Assembly (NCBI RefSeq): GCF_000599985.1
Contig: NZ_CP007445.1
Span: 2,108,001 to 2,172,000, forward strand
DNA: 64,000 nucleotides
Direction: 5' to 3'
Origin: Gilliamella apicola
GTDB lineage: Bacteria; Pseudomonadota; Gammaproteobacteria; Enterobacterales; Orbaceae
A program made the translations under genes and the position numbers. The notes beneath the pieces were generated by a model, which was given only the letters and a program-made list of their open reading frames with translations, was not told the DNA's origin and made no database searches. How positions within the stretch are numbered: position 1 is the first letter of the stretch; every line of letters begins with the position of its first letter. Shown piece after piece: positions 1-11,870 of this stretch.

Positions 1-53
1 AAACCAGTAATGTTAATAATGATTTTTGCTCAATTAGAAAATTCTTTAACGTT

Positions 54-1568
54 TTATTTTGCAACATTGACTTTCTCCTGTGCTTTGCCAACGGCTGCTG
101 CCATAAGTTTTTCTTGTGTTGCGTCACGAATTGAAAATTCACCAGTCACGGTGCCTTCGTAAATAACTAAAATTCTATCGCTCATACCTAATACTTCAGG
201 CATATCAGATGAAACCAAGATGACGCTCAAACCTTGCTGTTTAAATTGATTTATTAGTTGGTATATCTCTTTTTTAGCGCCTACATCGACCCCTCGCGTT
301 GGTTCATCTAATATTAAGATACTTGGTCGCATCATTAACCCTTTAGCAATAGCAACTTTTTGTTGATTACCACCTGATAAGAGCCCAATAATTTGATTAA
401 TTGAGGGAGTTTTGATATTAAATAGACCAACAAAATCGTCAACAGATTTTTGCTCATTTTTAAGTTGTAATTTGCCAAACTGATTAACAAAATAGTTTAA
501 TGCATTTAGTGACATATTGTCCTTAACGGACATCCCTAAAATAAGTCCGTCTCGTTTTCGGTCTTCAGAAATATAGACAATGCCGTGGTTTAATCCATCT
601 GATGGCGAATTCGTTTTTATTGTTTTACCTTTAAGTATAATAGAACCAGATTTTGCAGGATTGGCACCATAAATCATTTTCATTAATTCAGTCCGCCCAG
701 CACCCATTAAACCAGAAACACCAAGGATCTCGCCTTCATGAAGTTTAAAACTTATATTGTTTACACCTGCCCCGCTAAGATTTTTAACTTGCAGCGTTAT
801 GCCTCCACGTTCTTTACTGATGCGAGGATATTGTTCTTCAAGTTTTCGTCCTACCATCATTTCAATAAGAGAGTTTTCATCTAGTTCTGCAACTGTCTTT
901 TCCCCAATAAATTGTCCATCACGTAAAACGGTAACATCATCACAAATTTCAAAAATTTCTTTTAATCGATGAGAAATATAAACAATTCCACAATTTTGCT
1001 GTTTTAATTTGCGAATAACTTCAAATAATGATGCTGTTTCAGTTTCGGTAAGTGCATCAGTAGGTTCGTCCATGATAATAACTTTGGAATTAAAGCTAAG
1101 AACTTTGGCTATTTCAACCATCTGCTGCTCACCTATCGACAATTCACTGATAAGCTTACGACTATCATAAGTTAAATGTAGTTCGGCTAATAATTTGTCA
1201 GCTTGGTCATAGGTTTTTTTCCAATCTATACAGCCAAATTTATTAGTAAACTCTCGACCTAAAAATATATTTTCGGCAATAGTAAGTTGTGGTATTAAAT
1301 TTAACTCTTGATGAATGATACCGATACCTGCTTCTTGTGATGATTTTGGTCCTTTAAAGTTTACTTTGTTACCTAAGTAAATAATTTCACCATCATCCTT
1401 TGAGTATATTCCAGTTAACACTTTCATTAGGGTTGATTTTCCGGCACCATTTTCACCGATCAAAGCCATTACTCGACCTGCTCGGACATTTAGATTTGCA
1501 CCTGTTAATGCTTTTACGCCGGGGAATGATTTATGAATATTAATAAGTTGTAATAAATTATCGTGCAT
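54..1568 (-). CDS. rbsA: Ribose ABC transporter ATP-binding protein RbsA
   Basis: This is the double-cassette ATPase that energises ribose (or a related sugar) import at the cytoplasmic face of the inner membrane. Two ABC domains are visible. The first has Walker [10 protein letters not shown] near residue 38, signature LSIGEQQ near 144 and Walker [10 protein letters not shown]. The second has signature [15 protein letters not shown] near 400 and [11 protein letters not shown]; its Walker A is degenerate (GLMGAGRTE), as is usual for sugar-type duplicated ATPases. At 504 residues it matches the family length. GAGGAA sits 5 nt before the start. It follows rbsD by 51 nt on the same strand, the order of enterobacterial rbsDACBK. 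The permease gene would lie beyond the left edge; no start codon for it is visible in bases 1-53. Substrate specificity is inferred from rbsD and the RbsR-like operator. Confidence 0.93.
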   Translation of the reverse strand: MHDNLLQLINIHKSFPGVKALTGANLNVRAGRVMALIGENGAGKSTLMKVLTGIYSKDDGEIIYLGNKVNFKGPKSSQEAGIGIIHQELNLIPQLTIAENIFLGREFTNKFGCIDWKKTYDQADKLLAELHLTYDSRKLISELSIGEQQMVEIAKVLSFNSKVIIMDEPTDALTETETASLFEVIRKLKQQNCGIVYISHRLKEIFEICDDVTVLRDGQFIGEKTVAELDENSLIEMMVGRKLEEQYPRISKERGGITLQVKNLSGAGVNNISFKLHEGEILGVSGLMGAGRTELMKMIYGANPAKSGSIILKGKTIKTNSPSDGLNHGIVYISEDRKRDGLILGMSVKDNMSLNALNYFVNQFGKLQLKNEQKSVDDFVGLFNIKTPSINQIIGLLSGGNQQKVAIAKGLMMRPSILILDEPTRGVDVGAKKEIYQLINQFKQQGLSVILVSSDMPEVLGMSDRILVIYEGTVTGEFSIRDATQEKLMAAAVGKAQEKVNVAK

Positions 1569-1619
1569 AAATTCCTCATCGCTTAATTAAAACAATACAA
1601 ACTTTTTATGTAACGATAT

Positions 1620-2039
1620 TTAAAAAATGACTCCTGATTGCAAAATAATATTTGCAAATGGCGTACACTCTCCCGTTCGTATAACTGCTTTGCAATTATA
1701 TGTTTGTTTTTTTAGCATTTCATGAGGAAAGAAAGTAATTTCAATTTCATTGTTCTGAATTTGTTCAAGTTGACTAATTCGTTCTAAAATTCTCCCCAGA
1801 ATTTGAGGATTTTTTTCTTTGATTTCTGTCGCAAGTATTATTCTTTCAATTTGCATATCGTGTGAAATTAATTCGAAAACTTGCATAAATGATGGAATAC
1901 CATAAGTTAATGCCAAATCAATTCGTGATGTTGTATCAGGAATAGGTAAGCCTGCATCTCCAATTGCGATTTGATCGGTATGACCCATTTTAGATAGTAT
2001 CTGGCAAATATCAGAATTAAATAGTTGGCCTTTGCGCAT
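1620..2039 (-). CDS. rbsD: D-ribose pyranase RbsD
   Basis: Converts the pyranose form of D-ribose to the furanose form, so that ribokinase can phosphorylate newly imported sugar. The start MRKGQLFNSDI, the motif GHTDQIAIGDAGLPIP with the catalytic histidine, and the C-terminal RTGECTPFANIIL are characteristic of the RbsD/FucU family. Its 139 residues match the E. coli length. It is the first gene of the rbs operon and is read leftward from a promoter that overlaps an RbsR-type palindrome. Ribose rather than fucose specificity is supported by the adjacent rbsA. Confidence 0.95.
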   Translation of the reverse strand: MRKGQLFNSDICQILSKMGHTDQIAIGDAGLPIPDTTSRIDLALTYGIPSFMQVFELISHDMQIERIILATEIKEKNPQILGRILERISQLEQIQNNEIEITFFPHEMLKKQTYNCKAVIRTGECTPFANIILQSGVIF

Positions 2040-2074
2040 AACAAAATCCTTATAAAATAGAGTAAACCAGAAGC

Positions 2075-2090
2075 ATCGAAACGTTTCGAT
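2075..2090. promoter_or_regulatory. RbsR-type operator (perfect palindrome)
   Basis: ATCGAAACGTTTCGAT is a perfect 16-bp inverted repeat. Its core CGAAACGTTTCG is the same as the core of the E. coli RbsR operator, a LacI-family site. It sits at about the predicted transcription start of rbsD, where a repressor would block initiation. rbsR itself is not in the window. Confidence 0.85.
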
Positions 2091-2095
2091 AGGTA

Positions 2096-2124
2096 ATTTT
2101 CTAACTAAAAAGAGTTTATTTCAA
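2096..2124 (-). promoter_or_regulatory. Predicted sigma-70 promoter of rbsDA
   Basis: Read on the minus strand, TTGAAA (2124-2119) and GAAAAT (2101-2096) are separated by 17 nt. The expected start point, near 2089, falls in the RbsR-like palindrome. Its position between the CRP-like site and the operator supports it; the -10 matches consensus at only 4 of 6 positions. Confidence 0.5.
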
Positions 2125-2141
2125 TGCTTAAAATTTAAACT

Positions 2142-2157
2142 TGTGATCTCGATCAAT
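2142..2157. promoter_or_regulatory. CRP-like binding site upstream of rbs
   Basis: TGTGATCTCGATCAAT closely matches the CRP consensus TGTGA-N6-TCACA, including the preferred TCTAGA-like centre; only the last two positions of the second half-site deviate. Its centre lies about 60 bp upstream of the predicted rbsD start, the classical class I spacing. Catabolite control of ribose uptake would be expected. Confidence 0.65.
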
Positions 2158-2294
2158 ATTTATACTCAATATACAATTCACTTAATTAAATAAAAATTGA
2201 ATAGTTTAAGTTAATTATCTGATTTTTGGATAAATAAAATTATTTTTATAGGACAAACTTAATGAAACAATGTATTGTAATTTTTTACAAAATT

Positions 2295-2323
2295 TTGACT
2301 CGGTTAGTAGTATAACTTATAAA
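2295..2323 (+). promoter_or_regulatory. Predicted sigma-70 promoter of yebC-ruvC
   Basis: TTGACT (2295-2300), a 17-nt spacer and TATAAA (2318-2323) form a near-consensus promoter about 70 nt upstream of yebC. The rest of the 357-base gap between rbsD and yebC outside the listed sites shows nothing coding. Confidence 0.7.
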
Positions 2324-2396
2324 CATATTGATAATGAATTTTCAGTTAAAGTTTGCTAAAATACACCGATTTTAAATTATTTATCTGGAGAATTTT

Positions 2397-3140
2397 ATGG
2401 CAGGTCATAGTAAATGGGCCAATACCAAACACCGCAAAGCAGCACAAGATGCAAAACGCGGTAAAATCTTTACCAAAATTATTCGCGAACTTGTAACTGC
2501 AGCTAAACTTGGTGGTGGCGATCCAGCGTCTAACCCTCGTCTACGTGCTGCTATGGACAAAGCATTATCGAACAACATGACTCGAGATACCATGAATAGA
2601 GCAATTGCTCGTGGTGTTGGTGGTGAAGATGATACAAACATGGAAACTATCATCTATGAAGGTTATGGACCAGCAGGTACTGCGGTGATGGTTGAATGCT
2701 TAAGTGACAATCGTAATCGTACTGTTTCTGAAGTTCGTCATGCTTTTACAAAAACTGGCGGTAATTTAGGTACTGATGGTTCAGTCTCATATTTATTCAC
2801 GAAAAAAGGTGTTATCTCATACCCAGCAGGTACTGATGAAGATCAAGTAATGGATGCAGCGCTTGAAGCTGGTGCTGATGATGTCGTAACTTATGACGAT
2901 GGTGCAATTGATGTATTTACTACACCAGAATCATTTGGTGAAGTTAAAGATGCTCTTGATGCAGCTGGTTTAGTGTCAGAAGCAGCAGAAGTATCGATGA
3001 TCCCAGCAACTAAAGTTGATCTTGATATTGAATCTGCACCTAAATTACTTCGTCTTATTGATATGCTTGAAGATTGTGATGATGTTCAAGAAGTTTATCA
3101 TAATGGTGAAGTTTCTGACGAGGTTGCAGCAACGCTCTAA
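2397..3140 (+). CDS. yebC: YebC/PmpR family protein
   Basis: A cytoplasmic protein of the universal YebC family, long described as a transcriptional regulator and more recently linked to ribosome function at difficult peptide motifs. The signature N-terminus [16 protein letters not shown] and the following [10 protein letters not shown] stretch are unmistakable, as is the acidic middle domain ([10 protein letters not shown]). Its length of 247 residues is within 1-2 of the family norm. The terminal TAA overlaps the ruvC start (TAATG), so the pair is translationally coupled, as in many proteobacteria. The start is fixed by the conserved MAGHSKW and by TGGAG just upstream. Confidence 0.96.
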   Translation: MAGHSKWANTKHRKAAQDAKRGKIFTKIIRELVTAAKLGGGDPASNPRLRAAMDKALSNNMTRDTMNRAIARGVGGEDDTNMETIIYEGYGPAGTAVMVECLSDNRNRTVSEVRHAFTKTGGNLGTDGSVSYLFTKKGVISYPAGTDEDQVMDAALEAGADDVVTYDDGAIDVFTTPESFGEVKDALDAAGLVSEAAEVSMIPATKVDLDIESAPKLLRLIDMLEDCDDVQEVYHNGEVSDEVAATL

Positions 3141-3628
3141 TGGCCATTATTCTTGGCATCGATCCAGGCTCTCGTTTGACAGGTTACGGAGTAATTCGTC
3201 AAACGGGACGACAACTTACTTACCTTGGCAGCGGATGTATTCGTACTGCAGTTGATGATCTACCTACCCGTTTAAAACGCATATATGCAGGTGTGAGTGA
3301 AATTATTTTACAATTTCAACCAGATATGTTTGCTATTGAACAAGTATTTATGGCACGTAATGCCGATTCTGCATTAAAATTAGGTCAAGCAAGAGGTTCA
3401 GCAATTGTCGCAGCAGTAAATAATAACCTACCTGTTTTTGAATATGCAGCACGCTTAGTCAAACAAAGTGTAGTTGGGACTGGCGCTGCTGAAAAAACAC
3501 AAGTACAACATATGGTTAAATTATTATTAAAATTGCCCATAAGCCCTCAAGCCGATGCAGCAGACGCATTAGCTATAGCCATTACGCATGCCCATATGAA
3601 TCAACAATTAATTAAATCATATAAATAA
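3140..3628 (+). CDS. ruvC: Holliday junction resolvase RuvC
   Basis: Endonuclease that cuts Holliday junctions symmetrically during recombinational repair. The four catalytic acidic residues are present: Asp in LGIDPGS near residue 7, Glu in FAIEQVF near 68, and the two Asp of [11 protein letters not shown] near 138-141. Its 162 residues are about ten shorter than E. coli RuvC; the C-terminal tail is trimmed but the fold is complete. It overlaps yebC by one nucleotide. The usual partners ruvA and ruvB do not follow; an unrelated efflux operon converges on it instead, so the branch-migration genes must lie elsewhere. Confidence 0.96.
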   Translation: MAIILGIDPGSRLTGYGVIRQTGRQLTYLGSGCIRTAVDDLPTRLKRIYAGVSEIILQFQPDMFAIEQVFMARNADSALKLGQARGSAIVAAVNNNLPVFEYAARLVKQSVVGTGAAEKTQVQHMVKLLLKLPISPQADAADALAIAITHAHMNQQLIKSYK

Positions 3629-3760
3629 ATCTGTTCTTATATCCTTTCAACACAAATCACTCTCGTCCTAGTAATAAAGAGCTATTATCAAGCTTAGTTT
3701 CTACTAAAAATATTAAACTAAATAATCAGTAGAATAATTAATTCTAGTTTACATAAAAAA

Positions 3761-3781
3761 AGCACCAAAACTATTGGTGCT
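3761..3781 (-). terminator. Intrinsic terminator of acrAB, possibly shared with ruvC
   Basis: A perfect 8-bp stem (AGCACCAA / TTGGTGCT) with a 5-nt loop. Read on the minus strand it is followed by seven T residues, making a good terminator for the acrB end. On the plus strand the tail is only TTTAAAA, so termination of yebC-ruvC there would be weaker. Confidence 0.85.
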
Positions 3782-3813
3782 TTTAAAATATATTGATAAT
3801 CAGTTAACTTTTA

Positions 3814-6800
3814 TTAATTATTCTCGATTTTACCATTATAGTTAGATGGTAAAACAACTTTATTCTTATGTTTAGTAAACAGTTTAGTTACAAACAAGAA
3901 GAATAATGGAACATAGAATATTGCTAAAAATGTTGCCGTTATCATACCACCGATAACTCCTGTACCTACCGCATTTTGGCTAGCAGATCCAGCACCACTA
4001 TTTAATGCTAATGGTAAAACACCTAAAATAAATGCAAATGATGTCATTAAAATTGGACGTAAACGTAAACGACAAGCTTCTAATGTTGCATCAATTAATG
4101 ATTTACCTTCTTTTTCGAGTGCATCTTTTGCAAATTCTACAATCAAAATAGCATTCTTGGCAGATAATCCCATCGTAGTTAATAGACCAACAATAAAGTA
4201 AATATCATTATCAAGACCTCTAAACATAGTGGCATATACGGTACCAATAATACCTAATGGAATAACGAATAGTATTGAAATTGGTACTGTCCAACTTTCA
4301 TATAAAGCTGCTAATGACAAGAATACAACAATAAGTGAAATAATATAAAGTGTTGTAGTTTGAGAACCTGTTTGACGTTCTTGATATGAAATATCTGTCC
4401 AATCAAACGAGAAACCTTTAGGTAACTGTTTAGATAATTCTTCCATTATTGCCATAGCTTGACCAGAACTCATGCCTGGCGCTGCTGAACCACTGATCCC
4501 CATTGCAGCTACACCATCATAACGAACAAGCGATGGAGAACCATAACTTTTTGTTGTAGTTGCAAAAGCATCATAAGGTACCATTTCACCTTTTTGGTTT
4601 TTTACATGCCAAAAACTGAAATCATCAGGTAGCATTCGATAAGCCGCATCAGATTGTAAATAAACTTTTTTAACACGGTTATTATAGACAAAATCATCAA
4701 TATAAGCAGAACCTAATGCAGTTGAAAGAACGGTATTAACGCTACTAACAGCTACACCAAGAGCTTGAGCAGTCTCAAAATCCACATTAATTTTATATTG
4801 TGGAACATCTAACATACTTCCCGGACGAACTTGCTGTAATTGAGGTTCGCGCGCAGCTTGGCCCAATAGTTGGAAAAAAGCCCCCATTAAAGCATTATGC
4901 CCAAGACCAGCCGAATCTTTTAACATATAAGAAAAACCATTTGCCATACCAAGTGATGGCACAGCTGGGACATTGGTGATAATTACACGACCTTCTGTAA
5001 TCGTTGAAGCAAATCCCCAACCACTACCAACTAAGGCATCCACTTTTTGATCAGGGCGTTTACGCTCATCCCAATCTTTTAGTCGGATAAAGCCAAGCCC
5101 CATGTTCTGTCCTCGACCAACCATACTAAAACCTGCAACGGTGAATATTTCTTTCACTGAATCGGCTTTTTGCGTCATATAGAAGTTAGAAGTTTTATTA
5201 AGCACGCCCATCGTTTGATCTAATGTCGATCCTGGCGGTAATTCAACCATAACAATCAATACACCCTGATCTTCATTTGGTAAAAAGCCTGTTGGTAAAC
5301 GATTAAATCCAAATACTAAGCCCACAACAATCAAGACATAGCAAATAAATGAAATAACTGGGTAACGAATAAACTTAATTACACCTTTTTCATAGAGATG
5401 CAAACTTTTGTTATACAAATTATTAAATTTATCAAAAAACCATTTAGTTCCAGCAGAGCACCAACAAAATGGAGCTATGGTTACTAGTTTTTCACCCAAA
5501 GTTGTTTTCTTAACTTTACTTTTTGATGGCGCTTTTAAAATTTGTGCACAAAGTGCAGGAGTTAATACAATTGCCATCAACACTGATAAGGACATTGAAG
5601 TTACAATTGTAATTGAGAATTGACGATAAATTCCCCCTGCAGCACCACCATAAAATGCCATTGGTACAAATACAGCTGATAATACCACCGCTATCCCAAC
5701 TAATGCAGAAGTAATTTGTTCCATTGATTTAACGGTTGCATCATAAGGGGATAGACCTTCATCATGCATAATACGCTCAACGTTTTCAATAACAACGATG
5801 GCATCATCGACCAGAAGACCGATGGCAAGAACCATAGCAAACATAGATAACGTATTGATAGTAAATCCGCAGATATATAAAACTGCAAAAGTACCAAGTA
5901 ATACGACTGGTACTGTAATAGTTGGTATAAGTGTAGAACGAAGATTTTGTAAGAATACATACATTACAATAACAACCAATATGATTGCTTCGATCAATGT
6001 ATGAATTACGTTATTAATGGATAATTTAACAAAAGGGGTTGTATCATAAGGATACGCAAATTTAATGTCTTCAGGAAAAATTTGAGATAATTCCTGAATC
6101 TTTTGATCAACTTGTGCTGATGTATCTAATTGGTTAGCACCAGTTGCCAAATAAATACCTAAACCAGCGGAAGGTTTACCGTCATAACGAGAAAGGAAGT
6201 TGTAGTCAGCTGCACCAATCTCAACGTTCGCCACATCTTTTAATAAAACATTTGAGCCATCAGTATTAACACGTACTAAAATATTTTGGAATTGCTCAGG
6301 TGTTTTTAAACGTGATTGAGCAGTAATTGTCGCATTGAGTTCTTGCCCTTCCGTTACTGGTAAAGCACCAAGTTGCCCGGCTGTAACCTGTGCATTTTGC
6401 GCTTGGATAGCAGCAATTATTTCTTCAATAGATAAGTTAAAATAATTCAATTTGTTTGGATCTAACCAAACACGCATTGCATATTCAGAACCAAATAACT
6501 GAGTATCCCCTACCCCTTGCACACGGCGAATAGGATCTTGCACTGTAGAATAGATAAAGTCAGCAATATCTGCTTGCGTTTTTTGAGGATTGGTAGAATA
6601 GAAACCAATAACTTTTAAAAAGTTAGTATTATTTTTAGCAACCGAAACTCCATTTTTTTGAACGCTTTCTGGTAAACGTGATTTAATACTTTCTACTTTA
6701 TTTAAAACCTGTACCTGTGCAAAATCAGGACTTGTTCCAGGCGCAAAAGTTAAAGTAGTTTGAACTACACCTTGAGCACTACTGGTTGATTTCATATAAA

Positions 6801-7026
6801 TAAGATTATCTAAACCAGTTAAGTTTTGTTCAATTAATTGTGTAACAGTGTTTTCAATAGTTTGCGCATCAGCCCCTGGATAAACAGCAGAAACAGTAAC
6901 AGAAGGAGGAGCTATATCAGGATACTGTTCAACAGCTAGTAGCTTAATACATAAAGCACCACCTAGCATCATCATGATAGCGATTACCCATGCAAAAACA
7001 GGTCTATCAATAAAAAACTTAGCCAT
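3814..7026 (-). CDS. acrB: RND multidrug efflux pump, inner-membrane subunit (AcrB type)
   Basis: Proton-driven trimeric HAE1-family transporter that passes drugs, dyes and bile-type amphiphiles to an outer-membrane channel. It begins MAKFFIDRPVFAWVIA, the family start, and has two halves of six membrane helices with large periplasmic loops. The proton-relay residues are visible: the Asp pair in GLLVDDAIVVIE near residue 407 and the Lys in GLSAKNAILIVEFA near 945. At 1070 residues it exceeds E. coli AcrB (1049), largely through an insertion of about 20 residues in the cytoplasmic segment near residues 500-530. It lies 19 nt after the adaptor gene acrA. No tolC or acrR is adjacent. Confidence 0.95.
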   Translation of the reverse strand: MAKFFIDRPVFAWVIAIMMMLGGALCIKLLAVEQYPDIAPPSVTVSAVYPGADAQTIENTVTQLIEQNLTGLDNLIYMKSTSSAQGVVQTTLTFAPGTSPDFAQVQVLNKVESIKSRLPESVQKNGVSVAKNNTNFLKVIGFYSTNPQKTQADIADFIYSTVQDPIRRVQGVGDTQLFGSEYAMRVWLDPNKLNYFNLSIEEIIAAIQAQNAQVTAGQLGALPVTEGQELNATITAQSRLKTPEQFQNILVRVNTDGSNVLLKDVANVEIGAADYNFLSRYDGKPSAGLGIYLATGANQLDTSAQVDQKIQELSQIFPEDIKFAYPYDTTPFVKLSINNVIHTLIEAIILVVIVMYVFLQNLRSTLIPTITVPVVLLGTFAVLYICGFTINTLSMFAMVLAIGLLVDDAIVVIENVERIMHDEGLSPYDATVKSMEQITSALVGIAVVLSAVFVPMAFYGGAAGGIYRQFSITIVTSMSLSVLMAIVLTPALCAQILKAPSKSKVKKTTLGEKLVTIAPFCWCSAGTKWFFDKFNNLYNKSLHLYEKGVIKFIRYPVISFICYVLIVVGLVFGFNRLPTGFLPNEDQGVLIVMVELPPGSTLDQTMGVLNKTSNFYMTQKADSVKEIFTVAGFSMVGRGQNMGLGFIRLKDWDERKRPDQKVDALVGSGWGFASTITEGRVIITNVPAVPSLGMANGFSYMLKDSAGLGHNALMGAFFQLLGQAAREPQLQQVRPGSMLDVPQYKINVDFETAQALGVAVSSVNTVLSTALGSAYIDDFVYNNRVKKVYLQSDAAYRMLPDDFSFWHVKNQKGEMVPYDAFATTTKSYGSPSLVRYDGVAAMGISGSAAPGMSSGQAMAIMEELSKQLPKGFSFDWTDISYQERQTGSQTTTLYIISLIVVFLSLAALYESWTVPISILFVIPLGIIGTVYATMFRGLDNDIYFIVGLLTTMGLSAKNAILIVEFAKDALEKEGKSLIDATLEACRLRLRPILMTSFAFILGVLPLALNSGAGSASQNAVGTGVIGGMITATFLAIFYVPLFFLFVTKLFTKHKNKVVLPSNYNGKIENN

Positions 7027-7045
7027 AATTAAATCTACCCCTGTT

Positions 7046-8242
7046 TTATTTCACATTGTTTTTGATGATATTATCTAACTGTTCTTGAGAAAGAGTAGTA
7101 GGCTCACCAACAACTTGTGCTTTCATAGCCGCACCTGATTCAACGGCAGTTAAATTAAGTAGACCTGTAATAATAATTTGTTCACCAATATCTATACCAC
7201 TAGTTACTACCCAATAACCACTGATTCCTGTATAAACTTTAATATCTTGACGATACTCAACTGTATTATCTGGTTTTAAAATTTTAGCTGTATATTGACC
7301 TTTTTGATTACTCGTAACACCTTGCTGAGGTACCAATACAGCATTTTTTATAGTTCCTAATGTCAATTGAGGTTTAACAAACATACCAGGTAAAATTTTA
7401 CTTTCACTGTTTGAAAATTGAGATCGTAGGGTTACTGTTCCGGTTGTCTCATTAACAGTCATATCTGAAAATTTAACATTTCCTGGAAGCGCATATTTTG
7501 AACCATCATTAAAAAATAGTTCCACATTATTTCCTTTGGCCGGTTCATAAATAATGTTTTCATCTTGAAGATATTTATTATAGCGTGTCGCTGCTTCTGT
7601 CATATCAACATAAATAGGATCAAGTTGTTGCACTAATGCAAGCGGTGTTGGTTGTCCAGCAGACACTAAGGCCCCTTCAGTCACACTTGATTTACCAATA
7701 TAACCATCAATTGGCGAGTAGACTTTGGTATAATCTAAGTTAACTTTAGCAGCATGTTCCGCCGCTTGAGCTACCAATACACTGGCATCGGCTTGTTTTG
7801 CATCCGCGGCAGCTTTATCATACTCTTGTTGGCTTATAGATTTTGTCTTTAATAGACCAGCATAGCGTTTTAAAGTAAGTTGTGCGATATTAGCATTAGC
7901 TTTTGCACTTGCTACACTAGCAACAGCACTATCATAATTAGCTTGATAAATCGCTGGATCGATTTGATATAATGATTGCCCTGCTTTAACATTTGAACTT
8001 TCTTCAAATTCTCGATTCAAAACAATCCCACTAACTTGTGGTCTTATTTCTGCTATTTGTGATGCAACAACCCGCCCAGGTAAATTTATTTTCATGGTGT
8101 AATTTAAAGGTTCTACTTTAAACACAGTTACCTTGGGTAATTGGCCATTACCATTTTGTGACTGATCATTATCACAACTTGTTAATAACAATAGACTAGT
8201 TAATGCCATTGGCAGAGTAAGTAACAGCTTATTAAATCTCAT
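7046..8242 (-). CDS. acrA: RND efflux periplasmic adaptor lipoprotein (AcrA type)
   Basis: Membrane-fusion protein linking the RND pump to the outer-membrane channel. A lipoprotein signal ends in LLLLTSC, with the acylated Cys at about residue 23. Asp follows at +2, the inner-membrane retention signal, as in E. coli AcrA. The order is signal, first lipoyl half (IRPQVSGIV), alpha-hairpin with heptad character near residues 100-165, second lipoyl half (VYSPIDGYIGKSSV), beta-barrel and membrane-proximal domains. Length (398) is essentially that of E. coli AcrA (397). It is the promoter-proximal gene of an acrAB operon. No divergent TetR-type repressor is present in the 382 bases upstream. Confidence 0.95.
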   Translation of the reverse strand: MRFNKLLLTLPMALTSLLLLTSCDNDQSQNGNGQLPKVTVFKVEPLNYTMKINLPGRVVASQIAEIRPQVSGIVLNREFEESSNVKAGQSLYQIDPAIYQANYDSAVASVASAKANANIAQLTLKRYAGLLKTKSISQQEYDKAAADAKQADASVLVAQAAEHAAKVNLDYTKVYSPIDGYIGKSSVTEGALVSAGQPTPLALVQQLDPIYVDMTEAATRYNKYLQDENIIYEPAKGNNVELFFNDGSKYALPGNVKFSDMTVNETTGTVTLRSQFSNSESKILPGMFVKPQLTLGTIKNAVLVPQQGVTSNQKGQYTAKILKPDNTVEYRQDIKVYTGISGYWVVTSGIDIGEQIIITGLLNLTAVESGAAMKAQVVGEPTTLSQEQLDNIIKNNVK

Positions 8243-8624
8243 ATAAGATAGACCTCGGTAACTTAATAATTATTTAGATAACAATGAATTAATCACATTC
8301 AAAAGTAACGAGCGATTTTACAAAAAAAATACACAAAATGTAAGTATCTTTACAGGTTAATAGCACAGAGTTCTAAAAACAACAAAACTGGGATATGATA
8401 AGAAATAAATTATAATGTTAAATATGATCGTTTTCTGAAATAAAATATTATAGACTAATTGATTCTTTGTGCTATAAAAAAGCTAAAATAAAATGCTATA
8501 CTAATATCATGTTTAGGAAGTATTGTTCAAGTGGTTTCAATTTACATTTGTTGTACTCCGTTATCATTTTATTCAATTTTTCTAATGTTGAATAATTTGA
8601 CTCTATATTCAATTTAATTCTGAG
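8243..8624. other. acrA-zipA intergenic region
   Basis: AT-rich gap between two divergent genes; it must hold the promoters of both acrAB and zipA. Apart from the extended -10 element listed separately I see no ORF, no regulator gene and no strong palindrome. Confidence 0.6.
8495..8502 (+). promoter_or_regulatory. Extended -10 element, likely zipA promoter
   Basis: TGCTATACT contains an extended -10 (TGn plus TATACT at 8497-8502). No good -35 is seen at the right spacing, which is acceptable for extended -10 promoters. It would give a 5' leader of roughly 125 nt before zipA. Confidence 0.4.
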
Positions 8625-8633
8625 ATGGTTATT

Positions 8634-9551
8634 ATGGATAATTTACGTATTGTTCTAATTGTTGTTGCGTCCTTAGTCATTATAGCTCTATTGATTCATG
8701 GGTTTTGGATCAATAAAAGAGAACTTTATTCTTTTGGTTCTGAAAAACAGAAGAAAAATCAGACAAATGATGAACAACATGAAAATAATTTCATTGATGT
8801 AATCGAAGATGACGTGATTTTAATCACTAAAAATAAAAAAAATAATCAATCCCTAGATGATACACCCAAAGAACTAACTGATGAAGTTCCTCCTCAGCAA
8901 GAAGAGTTATTTGTAAATAATAATGATGAAGAACAAACTATCAATGAAACTTTCGGTGAAACAAAACCAGTTCTTAAAATAAAAAACGATTCTTTCGACG
9001 ATAAAAAAATACAAATTAAAAAACAACCACAGCAAACGACCCAAAATAACGAAGATAAAATCGATAATAATCAGCAGATACCATCAAAAAACAATAAAAC
9101 TCAGAAAAGTAGTTTAAACAAACTCGACGAAGACAATACAGAAATTATTATATTAAATATAAAAGGAATTAATGGTAACTTATTACAAGGTGATGTACTT
9201 CTAGCTAGTATTATGCAATCAGGCTTCCAATTTGGTGATATGAGAATATTTCATCGTCATGTTGATCCAGCAGGTAATGGTCCTGTGCTGTTCAGTTTAG
9301 CTAATATGGTCACACCTGGATACTTAGATCCTGAAACAATGCATGAATTTACAACCCCTGGTGTATCTATTTTTATGGTAGCACCAACCGAAGGCAACAA
9401 CCAACAAAATTTCAAATTAATGCTACAAACAGCCCAACGTATAGCCGATGATGTTAATGGAGTGGTTCTAGATGATGAACATCGCATGCTAACACCACAA
9501 AAAATTGATAATTATAAAAATCGTATTAAAAAAGCCTGTAACGAAATTTAA
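8634..9551 (+). CDS. zipA: Cell division protein ZipA
   Basis: Essential divisome protein that anchors FtsZ filaments to the inner membrane. The N-terminus [20 protein letters not shown] carries the single membrane helix and ends in HGFWINKRE, closely resembling E. coli ZipA (HGFW conserved). A long linker rich in Asn, Gln, Lys and acidic residues spans about residues 30-165. The C-terminal FtsZ-binding domain covers about 170-305 ([23 protein letters not shown]). I chose ATG 8634 rather than the in-frame ATG at 8625, because GAG at 8622-8624 is then 9 nt upstream and the protein aligns from MDNLR. It precedes ligA as in E. coli. Confidence 0.93.
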   Translation: MDNLRIVLIVVASLVIIALLIHGFWINKRELYSFGSEKQKKNQTNDEQHENNFIDVIEDDVILITKNKKNNQSLDDTPKELTDEVPPQQEELFVNNNDEEQTINETFGETKPVLKIKNDSFDDKKIQIKKQPQQTTQNNEDKIDNNQQIPSKNNKTQKSSLNKLDEDNTEIIILNIKGINGNLLQGDVLLASIMQSGFQFGDMRIFHRHVDPAGNGPVLFSLANMVTPGYLDPETMHEFTTPGVSIFMVAPTEGNNQQNFKLMLQTAQRIADDVNGVVLDDEHRMLTPQKIDNYKNRIKKACNEI

Positions 9552-9584
9552 TCGCAAAAAGTTTCAACAATTTTTTAATAAAAT

Positions 9585-9606
9585 GCCACCAATTCAACTT
9601 GGTGGC
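9585..9606 (+). terminator. Stem-loop after zipA, possible weak terminator
   Basis: GCCACCAA and TTGGTGGC form a perfect 8-bp stem around a 6-nt loop, 33 nt after the zipA stop. No T tract follows on the plus strand, so it may be an mRNA 3'-end stabiliser or a partial terminator before ligA. Confidence 0.5.
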
Positions 9607-9712
9607 TAGAAACAGAAATTTATATAATGCAGTTATTAATTCACTTATTAACTGTATGCTTTATTAATTAGCAATTTTGATGATTTTCCTAAAAAGCTAC
9701 GTTTTAATTTAA

Positions 9713-11803
<2,091 letters not shown>

Positions 11804-11870
11804 ACACAAAAAATATTGGTTATCGAGATTGAATTGATTAAAATTACGAAAACCGATTAAGGAGAAAGTT

